17,125 nt of DNA from Clostridiales bacterium (GTDB taxonomy: Bacteria > Bacillota_A > Clostridia > Oscillospirales > Acutalibacteraceae). The notes beneath the pieces are model-generated. The model did no database searches and was not told the origin of the DNA. It saw nothing but the letters and a program-made list of their open reading frames with translations. Made by a program: the position numbers and the translations under genes. The DNA lies in the NCBI GenBank assembly GCA_009774735.1, contig VSOH01000012.1, positions 1 to 17,125 of the forward strand, given 5' to 3'. Every line of letters begins with the position of its first letter. Positions within the stretch are counted from its first letter, which is position 1. Positions 7,677 through 14,259 of the stretch are shown here, piece by piece.

Positions 7677-8120
7677 TTAATAAAGATGAAAAATAAATAT
7701 TATCAGACCATACAAAAATGATGAGGCAATACCATATACTATTACAGGTCCTGCTATGGTGAACATCTGGGCTGCAGTTCCGAGAATAAAGCCCTCGTGC
7801 TGAAATTCAAGAGCAGGGGAAACAACGGAATTTGCAAAGCCTGTTATCGGTACAATTGTACCTGCACCGGCATGACGTGCAATTCTGTCAAAAATGCCAA
7901 GTCCCGTAAGGATTGCTGTCAGAATAATAAGTATTCCCGATGTTCCTGCATTTACCTCTTTTTCGCTTAACCCTGCATTTTGCAGCAGCATCATAATAAT
8001 CTGACCGATTGTGCATATCAGACCGCCGAATAAAAATGCTTTGATACAGTTTAAAAGCTTAGGCGAATTCGGGCTTGCCTTGTCAACCATTTTGCTGTAG
8101 TCATCTTTGCTGATACTCAT
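7677..8120 (-). CDS. spoVAC: Stage V sporulation protein AC (SpoVAC)
   Basis: A 147-residue membrane protein of the SpoVAC/SpoVAEb family. In spore formers SpoVA proteins form the inner-spore-membrane channel that moves dipicolinic acid into the forespore and out at germination; SpoVAC is thought to act as a mechanosensitive channel. The signature run GAGTIVPITGFANSVVSPAL (about residues 84-103) and the later MFTIAGPVIVYGIAS are nearly the family consensus. About four membrane segments are visible and the length is normal. AGGGAG lies 7 bases before the ATG. The gene stands alone: spoVAD and spoVAE, its usual neighbours, are absent on both sides. A weak sigma-G-like promoter can be drawn upstream. 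Confidence 0.93.
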   Translation of the reverse strand: MSISKDDYSKMVDKASPNSPKLLNCIKAFLFGGLICTIGQIIMMLLQNAGLSEKEVNAGTSGILIILTAILTGLGIFDRIARHAGAGTIVPITGFANSVVSPALEFQHEGFILGTAAQMFTIAGPVIVYGIASSFLYGLIIFIFHLY

Positions 8121-8135
8121 ATAATCACTCCCTGT

Positions 8136-8167
8136 TTAATTGTTTACAATAAAATAACAATTATTCA
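8136..8167 (-). promoter_or_regulatory. Weak candidate sigma-G-like promoter for spoVAC
   Basis: On the minus strand TGAATA (8162-8167) is followed after 19 bases by CAATTAA (8136-8142), resembling the forespore pattern GAATA/CATWHTA with two mismatches and a spacer one base too long. The arms AATTGTT (8138-8144) and AACAATT (8156-8162) form an inverted repeat in the same place. Tentative. Confidence 0.25.
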
Positions 8168-8168
8168 C

Positions 8169-8197
8169 TTGACATTTTTGATTATATTTTGTAATAT
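8169..8197 (+). promoter_or_regulatory. Sigma-A-type promoter for ABC ATPase gene
   Basis: TTGACA (8169-8174), 17 bases, TAATAT (8192-8197). Transcription would start near 8204 with a leader of about 28 bases containing the GGAGG ribosome site. Confidence 0.75.
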
Positions 8198-8231
8198 CAT
8201 AATATACAATTTGTAAAACGGAGGCAATATT

Positions 8232-8978
8232 ATGCATCTTATAGAAGTTCGTGATGTATATAAAATATATAATCCCGGTGAAAATCAGGTTAATGCCCTT
8301 GACGGTGTGTCAATTACCATTGATGAGGGTGAGTTTGTTGCAATTATCGGTCAGTCCGGCTCAGGTAAATCAACACTTATGAATATGCTTGGCTTGCTTG
8401 ATACTCCCACAAGCGGTGAATATTATATTAATGGTAAGCTTGTTGATGATCTTACCGATGACCAGATGAGTGCTATCCGTAATGAGCAAATCGGTTTTAT
8501 TTTCCAGGGCTTTAATCTTATCGCTTCACTTTCAGCTCTTGAAAATGTTGAGCTTCCTCTTGTTTACCGCGGTATGAAGAAGGAGGAAAGAAGAGCAATT
8601 TCAAAGGAAGCACTTGAGCGTGTGGGTCTTGGATCACGTATGAATCATCTTCCTGCTGAAATGTCAGGCGGTCAGCAGCAGCGTGTTGCTGTTGCAAGGG
8701 CTATTGCTGCACGTCCTCCTGTTATTCTTGCGGATGAGCCGACAGGTAATCTGGATACACGTTCAACAAAGGATGTTATGGCTATTCTTCACGAGCTTAA
8801 GGACGAGGGAAGAACCGTTATTGTTATTACCCACGACAACGAAATCGCTGAAGAGGCAGAGCGTGTTATCCGTGTGCGTGACGGCAAGGTTGTTGAGGAT
8901 TATATTAATCCCGGTTATGAGGCTAAGTACGGCAGAGCTGCTAAAAAAGATAATAAAAATCCTATTGATGAGGGATAA
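8232..8978 (+). CDS. ABC transporter ATP-binding protein, MacB/LolD/FtsE-like
   Basis: A 248-residue cytoplasmic ATPase of the MacB/LolD/YtrE-type export group, whose permeases usually carry FtsX-like domains and act in lipoprotein release, peptide export or stress responses. All nucleotide-binding motifs are intact: Walker A GQSGSGKST (40-48), Q-loop Gln92 in FIFQGFNL, signature SGGQQQ (145-150), Walker B VILADE with catalytic Glu169, D-loop NLDT and switch His201. DEPTGNLD and the ALENVELPLVYRG segment are typical of this subgroup. A short charged tail follows residue 224. GGAGG lies 6 bases before the ATG. No permease gene is adjacent: the upstream gene is divergent spoVAC and a terminator follows, so the partner must be elsewhere. 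Confidence 0.92.
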   Translation: MHLIEVRDVYKIYNPGENQVNALDGVSITIDEGEFVAIIGQSGSGKSTLMNMLGLLDTPTSGEYYINGKLVDDLTDDQMSAIRNEQIGFIFQGFNLIASLSALENVELPLVYRGMKKEERRAISKEALERVGLGSRMNHLPAEMSGGQQQRVAVARAIAARPPVILADEPTGNLDTRSTKDVMAILHELKDEGRTVIVITHDNEIAEEAERVIRVRDGKVVEDYINPGYEAKYGRAAKKDNKNPIDEG

Positions 8979-8986
8979 TAAATTTG

Positions 8987-9025
8987 AGGTCAATTAAGCA
9001 TAGTCTTTTTTGACCTTTTTATTTT
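8987..9025 (+). terminator. Rho-independent terminator after ABC ATPase
   Basis: AGGTCAA (8987-8993) pairs with TTGACCT (9010-9016), with an inner AAG/CTT pairing in the loop, followed by TTTTATTTT. It sits 8 bases after the stop codon. Confidence 0.75.
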
Positions 9026-9053
9026 GACAAAGTGTTGATTTCTATTGTATAAT
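9024..9053 (+). promoter_or_regulatory. Promoter for YjbR-family gene
   Basis: TTGACA (9024-9029), 18 bases, TATAAT (9048-9053): two consensus hexamers directly after the preceding terminator's T tract. Confidence 0.8.
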
Positions 9054-9090
9054 TTTAATATAACATTGATAATTTAAAAGGTGAATGATT

Positions 9091-9456
9091 ATGAAATATA
9101 ATTGGATTGATGAATTTTTATTGAATAAGCAGGGCGTTACAAAGGATTTACAGGCAGACTGGAACTGGATTCGATATCAGATTGGCGGTAAAATGTTTGC
9201 TGCTGTCTGTCTTGACAGTAACAACATTCCACATTATATTACACTAAAGCTTGACCCGACCGAGGGTGAATTTTTGAGAAAGCAGTATGCAGATATTATT
9301 CCCGGTTACTATATGAATAAAACTCATTGGAATTCTGTTAAAGCAGATGGTGAAGTGCCCGATGATTTGTTAAAGGATATGCTGGATAAATCATATCGGC
9401 TTGTTTTATCAGGCTTCAGCAAGAAAAAGCAGAAAGAGATTTTAGGTGTTGATTAG
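9091..9456 (+). CDS. MmcQ/YjbR family protein
   Basis: A 121-residue protein of the MmcQ/YjbR family, small cytoplasmic proteins with a CyaY-like or double-wing fold. They are sometimes called DNA-binding but have no settled function. Family marks are the N-terminal helix, the WNWIRYQIGGKMFAAVCLD strand pair, LKLDPTEGEFLR (about residues 50-61), PGYYMNKTHWNSV (about 70-82) and the closing helix with DKSYRLVLSGFSKK. I chose the ATG at 9091 over the one at 9085 because AAAGGTGA (9077-9084) abuts the earlier ATG but stands 6 bases from 9091. The gene appears monocistronic, with its own consensus promoter. Confidence 0.85.
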   Translation: MKYNWIDEFLLNKQGVTKDLQADWNWIRYQIGGKMFAAVCLDSNNIPHYITLKLDPTEGEFLRKQYADIIPGYYMNKTHWNSVKADGEVPDDLLKDMLDKSYRLVLSGFSKKKQKEILGVD

Positions 9457-9496
9457 AGGCAGTATTAAAGCATTTTAAATTAGAAAATATTATTTC

Positions 9497-9525
9497 TTGA
9501 AATATAGACAGGAATTATATATAAT
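9497..9525 (+). promoter_or_regulatory. Promoter for rimM-trmD
   Basis: TTGAAA (9497-9502), 17 bases, TATAAT (9520-9525). The predicted start near 9532 coincides with the GGTGAT ribosome site, leaving a leader of about 9 bases. Confidence 0.75.
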
Positions 9526-9540
9526 AATTTTGGTGATGAT

Positions 9541-10050
9541 ATGAAACAGTTTTTAGAAGTCGGAAAAGTGAATAACACCCATGGTATCAAGGGTGAATTA
9601 AAGTTCACCTTATGGTGTGATGGTATAAATTATTTAAAACAGCTTAATGTTCTTTATCTTGATGACAAGGGAGAAAAGCCTGTTAAAATTATTTCTGTAA
9701 GACCGCAGAAAAATATTGCTATCTTAAAGCTTGAAAATATTAATACCATTGAGCAGGCAGAGGCACTAAAGGGCAGAGTGCTTTACTGTAATCGTGATGA
9801 TGCTGTGATCGATGAAAATGCAAATTACATTGCTGATATTATTGGCTGCTATGTTGTAGATGTTGATACGGAAGAGGAGTATGGACAGGTTAAGGATGTG
9901 CTTAACTATGGTTCGTGCGATATTTATGATATTGAAAGCTGGGGAAAGCATACTTTAATACCTGCAACCCCTGATATTGTAAAAGAGATTAATACCGAAT
10001 ATCAGGTTATCAGAATAAAAAAGATGAAGGGCTTATTTGATGAGGATTGA
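9541..10050 (+). CDS. rimM: 16S rRNA processing protein RimM
   Basis: A 169-residue assembly factor that binds S19 and helps mature the 3' domain of the 30S subunit. The N-terminal RimM domain (about 1-85) carries LEVGKVNNTHGIKGELKF and the EALKGRVLYCNRDDA segment. The C-terminal PRC barrel (about 93-169) has GCYVVDVDTEEEYGQV and ends with the family-typical LIPATPDIVKEI and MKGLFDED. GGTGAT is 3 bases before the ATG. The last 11 bases overlap trmD. The usual upstream partners rpsP and the KH-domain gene are not here; the gene has its own promoter. Confidence 0.95.
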   Translation: MKQFLEVGKVNNTHGIKGELKFTLWCDGINYLKQLNVLYLDDKGEKPVKIISVRPQKNIAILKLENINTIEQAEALKGRVLYCNRDDAVIDENANYIADIIGCYVVDVDTEEEYGQVKDVLNYGSCDIYDIESWGKHTLIPATPDIVKEINTEYQVIRIKKMKGLFDED

Positions 10051-10771
10051 TATACTTACATTGTTTCCTGCAATGTGTGACACGGTAATGAGTGAGTCAA
10101 TTATCGGCAGAGCAAGACAGGCAGGCAAGGTTGAAATAAATTGCATAGATATTCGTGATTATACGCTTGATAAGCACCGACGTGTTGACGACAAGCCTTA
10201 CGGAGGCGGAATGGGTATGGTTATGGCACCGCAGCCGATTTTTGACTGCTTTAATGCGCTTTGCGATGAAATCGGTGCAAAGCCTCATTTGATTTATTTA
10301 ACACCACAGGGCAAATGTCTTACTCAAGAAAGAGTTAAAGAGCTTGCCGGGATGGATAACATTGCACTGCTGTGCGGACATTATGAGGGCATTGACGAAC
10401 GTGTTATTGAGGCACTGCAGCCTGAGGAGATTTCTGTTGGTGATTATGTGCTTACAGGCGGAGAACTGCCTGCTCTAATAGTTGCTGACTCGGTTTCACG
10501 TATGCTGCCCGGTGTTTTGAGTGATGATGAATGCTTTGAGGAGGAGAGCCATTATAACTCTTTGCTTGAATATCCTCAGTATACGCATCCGGCAGAATGG
10601 CAGGGAAGGCAGGTTCCTGATGTTTTGCTGTCAGGTCATCATGCAAATGTGGATAAATGGCGTCGTGAACGCTCTCTTGAACGCACCTTTTACCGCAGAC
10701 CCGATATGCTTGAGAATGCTGATTTATCGGACAAGGACAGGGACTTTTTGTCGAAACTAAAAAAAGAATAA
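10040..10771 (+). CDS. trmD: tRNA (guanine-N1-)-methyltransferase TrmD
   Basis: Methylates N1 of G37 in tRNAs with G36, preventing +1 frameshifts. The 243-residue protein has the SPOUT trefoil-knot marks: MRIDILTLFPAM at the start, DKPYGGGMGMVM (51-62), GHYEGIDERV (113-122), and the SAM-knot segment ISVGDYVLTGGELPA (131-145), then LLSGHHANVDKWR with the catalytic Asp region. I use the ATG at 10040 rather than the in-frame TTG at 10037 because it gives the family N-terminus and an AAGG site at 10027-10030. It overlaps rimM by 11 bases, indicating coupled translation. rplS, the usual next gene, is missing. No clear terminator follows. Confidence 0.96.
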   Translation: MRIDILTLFPAMCDTVMSESIIGRARQAGKVEINCIDIRDYTLDKHRRVDDKPYGGGMGMVMAPQPIFDCFNALCDEIGAKPHLIYLTPQGKCLTQERVKELAGMDNIALLCGHYEGIDERVIEALQPEEISVGDYVLTGGELPALIVADSVSRMLPGVLSDDECFEEESHYNSLLEYPQYTHPAEWQGRQVPDVLLSGHHANVDKWRRERSLERTFYRRPDMLENADLSDKDRDFLSKLKKE

Positions 10772-10852
10772 AAATTTATGTGAAAATTGCACAAATAACA
10801 GTATCTTATTTTGTTTGTAATTAACAAGTCAAACGAACTTGTGCTCAACTTA

Positions 10853-10880
10853 TTGACCGTTTTAAATTTGGTGCTATAAT
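10853..10880 (+). promoter_or_regulatory. Strong promoter for ptsH
   Basis: TTGACC (10853-10858), 16 bases, TATAAT (10875-10880), with TG at the extended -10 position. The leader is about 60 bases. A short inverted repeat (ACAAGT 10824-10829, ACTTGT 10837-10842) lies just upstream of the -35 and could be an operator, but this is only a pattern match. Confidence 0.8.
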
Positions 10881-10949
10881 ATTATAGTAAGCAATAATAA
10901 ATATGATATAGACTATATGTTGTGATTTTAGGAATGAGAGGTTTTAACT

Positions 10950-11213
10950 ATGTTCGTTAAAGATGTTAAGGTTGAAAATCAGGTTGGTTTACACGCTCGT
11001 CCGGCAACTTTCTTTATTCAGAAGGCTAATGAATTTAAGTCATCCATCTGGGTTGAGAAGGAGGAGAGAAGAGTTAACGCTAAGAGTCTTTTAGGTGTTC
11101 TTTCATTAGGTATTATGGGCGGTACAGATATTCGCATTATCGCTGATGGTTCTGATGAAGAGGCTGCTGTTGAGGGTCTTGTTAATCTTGTTAAGTCAGG
11201 CTTTGCAGAGTAA
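10950..11213 (+). CDS. ptsH: Phosphocarrier protein HPr
   Basis: An 87-residue HPr, the small cytoplasmic phosphocarrier of the phosphotransferase system and a carbon-regulation signal in Bacillota. Phosphorylation site His15 lies in GLHARPATFF (13-22) and the HPr-kinase site Ser46 in NAKSLLGVLSLGI (43-55). Having both separates it from Crh, which lacks His15. The length and the C-terminal helix EEAAVEGLVNLVKSGF are normal. GAGAGG is 8 bases before the ATG. It is monocistronic between its own promoter and terminator, without ptsI beside it, so it probably serves many pathways. In some Bacillota, HPr also acts on GPH transporters that carry a IIA domain; the symporter at the window start shows none. 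Confidence 0.95.
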   Translation: MFVKDVKVENQVGLHARPATFFIQKANEFKSSIWVEKEERRVNAKSLLGVLSLGIMGGTDIRIIADGSDEEAAVEGLVNLVKSGFAE

Positions 11214-11233
11214 TTAACTCTATTGTACATTTT

Positions 11234-11266
11234 AGCACAGTGTTGTCACTGTGCTTTATTTTTTTT
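11234..11266 (+). terminator. Rho-independent terminator after ptsH
   Basis: A perfect 9-bp stem AGCACAGTG/CACTGTGCT with loop TTGT is followed by TTATTTTTTTT, 20 bases after the ptsH stop. Confidence 0.92.
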
Positions 11267-11274
11267 ACTATATG

Positions 11275-11283
11275 TGTTATAAT
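11275..11283 (+). promoter_or_regulatory. Extended -10 promoter for uvrC
   Basis: TGTTATAAT gives the extended TGn motif plus a consensus -10 (11278-11283); the -35 (TTTATT, 11255-11260) is poor and lies within the terminator T tract. Transcription from about 11290 would exclude the ATG at 11286 and supports the GTG start at 11325. Confidence 0.6.
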
Positions 11284-11324
11284 TTATGTATGAACAACTA
11301 TGTTTAACCGAATGGGGTGATTGT

Positions 11325-13145
11325 GTGACTGAAAAAGAACTTAGAAAAAAAGCGATGGCACTTCCGCTGCAGCCAGGTGTCTATATAATGAAAAATAAGG
11401 ACAAAAAAATAATTTATATAGGCAAAGCCAAAAAGCTGAAAAATCGTGTGTCATCCTATTTCGGTTCACATTCAAATCATTCCCTAAAGGTTATAAGAAT
11501 GGTTGAAAATGTTGACGATTTTGACTATATTCTTTGTGACAGTGAATTTGAGGCACTGGTGCTTGAATGCTCACTCATAAAGCAGCACCAGCCGAAATAT
11601 AATATCCTCCTTAAGGATGATAAAGGCTATAACTATATTAAAATCACAAAGGGTGAATTCCCCCACATTCGTGAATGCAAGCAGATGCTTGATGACGATG
11701 CTGTCTATATAGGACCTTATACTTCAAATTTTTCTGTTAAGCAGGCTGTGGAGGAAACCCTGAAGATTTTTAAACTCCCCAGGTGCAATAAGCAGTTTCC
11801 CCGTGATTACGGAAAAAGCAGACCTTGTCTTAATGGTTTTATGAATATATGCTCGGCACCATGTGCTGCACGTATAACCAAGGAAGAATATGGCAATAAT
11901 ATCAAGGATGCTGTTTCATTTCTCAAGGGAGGCAGTGTTAAAGCTGTCAGAGATATGGAAAATCAGATGAATGAGCTTGCTGAAAATCTGCAGTTTGAGC
12001 AGGCAGCAAAGCTTCGTGACAGAATAAAGGCTATTAAAAATCTTGATGAAAAGCAGAAGGTTGTTTCAATAAATGTTCCTGAGGAGGATGTTTTTGCACT
12101 TGTTAATTCCAACAAGAAGGCTTGCTTTGAGGTTATACGCTTTCAGAATGGCAGACTGACTGACAGTGAATTCTGGCTGATTGATGCGGTTGACGATATG
12201 CCGCAGTCCAGATTCGAGCTGATTGAGCGTTATTATTCAATGAGGGACAGAGTGCCGTCAAGAATAGCTGTTGACGGCGAGATTGAGGATGAAGCACTTC
12301 TCAAAGCGTTTCTTGAAAGTAAGCGCGGCAAAAAGGTTGAGTTTATTCATCCCCAAAAGGGTGAACATTTGTCAATAGTAAATATGTGCATTAAAAATGC
12401 TAATGAGCATCTGGCTCAGCAGCAGGGCAGACTCGGCAGAGAGCTTGCTGCATTAGAGGAGCTTAAGGAACTTTTAGGGCTTGAAAAGCTTCCTGAATAT
12501 ATTGAGTCATATGATATTTCGCATACCTTCGGTGCTGATAATGTTGCAGGTATGATTGTGTTTCATAATGGCAGACCGATGAAAAGTGCTTACAAGCGTT
12601 TTGCAATCAAGGGTTTTGACGGACAGAATGATGTTGGCTCTATGCAGGAGGTGCTTACCCGCCGCTTTAATCATTATTATAATGATGAGGAGGGCAGTAC
12701 ATTTAAGATATTGCCTGACCTGATTTTACTTGACGGCGGCGAGCCTCAGGTTAATGCTGTATTGCCTGTGATAAAATCAATGGGGCTTAATGTTCCGATT
12801 TTCGGAATGGTTAAGGATAATAAGCACCGTACAAGGGCTGTTGCACTCAGCGGCGGCGAAATTGAGATTAATTCTCATAGAAGGGTTTTCACGCTTGTTT
12901 CCGATATTCAGGAGGAGGTGCACCGCTTTGCTATCACCTATCATCATAAGAAGCACACAAAAAGCACCCTTAAAACCTCATTAACAAATATTGATGGTAT
13001 TGGTGACCGGAAAGCTAAGCTGCTTTTAAAGCACTTTAAAACAATTGCTGCAATTAAGTCGGCGGACGTTAAGGCTTTGTCACAGGTGCAGGGGATTAGC
13101 CAAAAAGATGCACAAAATGTATTTGAATACTATCATAAAATGTAA
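11325..13145 (+). CDS. uvrC: UvrABC excinuclease subunit C
   Basis: Makes both incisions around a lesion in nucleotide excision repair, in complex with UvrB on damaged DNA. The 606-residue protein has all domains: the GIY-YIG nuclease (about 15-93; PGVYIMKN, IIYIGKAKKLKNR), a four-Cys cluster (Cys154, 168, 176, 180) matching the Fe-S site reported for UvrC, the UVR motif that binds UvrB (about 209-237, FEQAAKLRDRIKAI), the RNase-H-like nuclease (ESYDISHTFG near 396, LLDGGEPQ near 468), and a C-terminal tandem helix-hairpin-helix (about 552-605). The GTG at 11325 is preferred: GGGGTGA lies 4-5 bases upstream and the ATG at 11286 precedes the predicted transcript start. No terminator is seen before rsmD. 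Confidence 0.96.
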   Translation: MTEKELRKKAMALPLQPGVYIMKNKDKKIIYIGKAKKLKNRVSSYFGSHSNHSLKVIRMVENVDDFDYILCDSEFEALVLECSLIKQHQPKYNILLKDDKGYNYIKITKGEFPHIRECKQMLDDDAVYIGPYTSNFSVKQAVEETLKIFKLPRCNKQFPRDYGKSRPCLNGFMNICSAPCAARITKEEYGNNIKDAVSFLKGGSVKAVRDMENQMNELAENLQFEQAAKLRDRIKAIKNLDEKQKVVSINVPEEDVFALVNSNKKACFEVIRFQNGRLTDSEFWLIDAVDDMPQSRFELIERYYSMRDRVPSRIAVDGEIEDEALLKAFLESKRGKKVEFIHPQKGEHLSIVNMCIKNANEHLAQQQGRLGRELAALEELKELLGLEKLPEYIESYDISHTFGADNVAGMIVFHNGRPMKSAYKRFAIKGFDGQNDVGSMQEVLTRRFNHYYNDEEGSTFKILPDLILLDGGEPQVNAVLPVIKSMGLNVPIFGMVKDNKHRTRAVALSGGEIEINSHRRVFTLVSDIQEEVHRFAITYHHKKHTKSTLKTSLTNIDGIGDRKAKLLLKHFKTIAAIKSADVKALSQVQGISQKDAQNVFEYYHKM

Positions 13146-13161
13146 AAATAATGTAAAGTCC

Positions 13162-13190
13162 TTGACTATTAAATAGGTAGTTTGTATAAT
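13162..13190 (+). promoter_or_regulatory. Promoter for rsmD-coaD-coiled-coil operon
   Basis: TTGACT (13162-13167), 17 bases, TATAAT (13185-13190), starting 17 bases after the uvrC stop. Near consensus. Confidence 0.82.
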
Positions 13191-13223
13191 ATATTAGTAA
13201 GAATTGTAAGGAAGTTATTGCGA

Positions 13224-13766
13224 ATGATGCGTGTTATAACCGGCTCAGCCAGAGGAAGAAGGCTTGAAACTCTTTTTGGCGAGGAGGTAACAAGACCTAC
13301 AACAGAATCTGTTAAAGAAGCATTGTTTTCAATGATTCAGTTTGAAATTGAAGGTAAAAAAGTGCTTGATTTGTTTGCAGGCTCAGGACAGCTTGGTATT
13401 GAAGCCTTGTCCCGCGGAGCAAGGCACTGTACCTTTCTTGAAAATAACCGTGATGCAGTCAGGGTGGTTGAGAATAATGTTTCACATTGCGGCTTCAAAG
13501 ACAATTCAAACATTGTATTTGCCGATGCAGTGTCGTTTTTAATGCGCAAGGAAAATTTTGATATTGCATTTGTTGATCCGCCGTATAATCTTGGACTTGT
13601 TGATAAATGTCTGCCGCTGCTGTTGAAGCTTATGTCAGAGGATGGAATTGTGGTTTGTGAAACCTCAGCAGGCGAGGATTTGCCGGAGAGCATTGACGGC
13701 TGGTATGCAGACCGAGTAAGACGCTATGGCAAAACAAAGCTTACCCTTTACAGAAAGGAGAAATAG
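13224..13766 (+). CDS. rsmD: 16S rRNA (guanine966-N2)-methyltransferase RsmD
   Basis: Methylates N2 of G966 in 16S rRNA, a late 30S modification. The 180-residue Rossmann-fold enzyme begins MMRVITGSARGRRL, as the family does, with RPTTESVKEALFSMI (24-38), the SAM-binding motif LDLFAGSGQLGIEAL (48-62) and the catalytic N6/N2-type motif DPPY (118-121). The reading frame is open further upstream, to 13182, but that part lies over the promoter and transcript start, so I take ATG 13224 (ATG 13227 is an alternative); AAGGAAG is at 13208-13214. The stop codon is one base before coaD, the order common in Bacillota. Confidence 0.95.
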   Translation: MMRVITGSARGRRLETLFGEEVTRPTTESVKEALFSMIQFEIEGKKVLDLFAGSGQLGIEALSRGARHCTFLENNRDAVRVVENNVSHCGFKDNSNIVFADAVSFLMRKENFDIAFVDPPYNLGLVDKCLPLLLKLMSEDGIVVCETSAGEDLPESIDGWYADRVRRYGKTKLTLYRKEK

Positions 13767-13767
13767 T

Positions 13768-14259
13768 ATGAAAATTGCTGTTTGTCCCGGTAGCTTTGAC
13801 CCGATTACACTCGGTCATCTGGATATCATAGAGAGAGCCTCTGAACTGTTTGATAAAGTAATTGTTCTTGTTATGAGCAACAGTGCAAAAAGATGTGCTT
13901 TTACTGTTAATGAAAGAATAGAGCTTATAAAAAAATGTATCAAATCCAATAATATCGAGGTTGATACATACAGCGGTCTTTTGATTGATTATGCTAAAAA
14001 GAAAAAAGCAACCGCTATTGTTAAGGGACTTCGTGCTGTATCTGATTTTGATTATGAATTTCAGCAGGCACTGATTAATAAAAGTCTATACCCGAAGGTT
14101 GAAACAGTTTTTCTCACCGCTAAGGGAGAAAATATGTATCTTTCTTCAAGTATGGTTAAGGAGGTTTGCAGCCTTGACGGTGACATTTCTCCTTATGTTC
14201 CAAAGGAAATTGTCAAAGATATTAATTTAAGGTGTAAAGGAGAAAATAAAAATGACTAA
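13768..14259 (+). CDS. coaD: Phosphopantetheine adenylyltransferase
   Basis: Transfers AMP from ATP to 4'-phosphopantetheine, the penultimate step of coenzyme A synthesis; normally a cytoplasmic hexamer. The 163-residue protein has the nucleotidyltransferase T/HxGH motif in GSFDPITLGH (8-17), KGLRAVSDFDYEFQ (86-99) with Arg89, and the C-terminal YLSSSMVKEV (124-133), which corresponds to the ISSTxVR-type motif. I start at ATG 13768 with AAGGAG 7 bases upstream; the open frame extends 42 bases earlier only through the end of rsmD. The 3' end overlaps the next gene by 8 bases. Confidence 0.96.
   Translation: MKIAVCPGSFDPITLGHLDIIERASELFDKVIVLVMSNSAKRCAFTVNERIELIKKCIKSNNIEVDTYSGLLIDYAKKKKATAIVKGLRAVSDFDYEFQQALINKSLYPKVETVFLTAKGENMYLSSSMVKEVCSLDGDISPYVPKEIVKDINLRCKGENKND

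Noticed and set aside
10824..10842. ACAAGT/ACTTGT inverted repeat after trmD as a terminator
   Set aside because: Only 6 bp, with a 7-base loop and no T tract; at most a possible operator.
11286..11324. Longer UvrC start at ATG 11286
   Set aside because: No ribosome site, and it lies before the transcript start predicted from the extended -10 at 11275-11283.
13182..13223. Longer RsmD start at TTG 13182
   Set aside because: The codons overlap the -10 box and the transcript start; RsmD proteins begin M-R-V-I-x-G.
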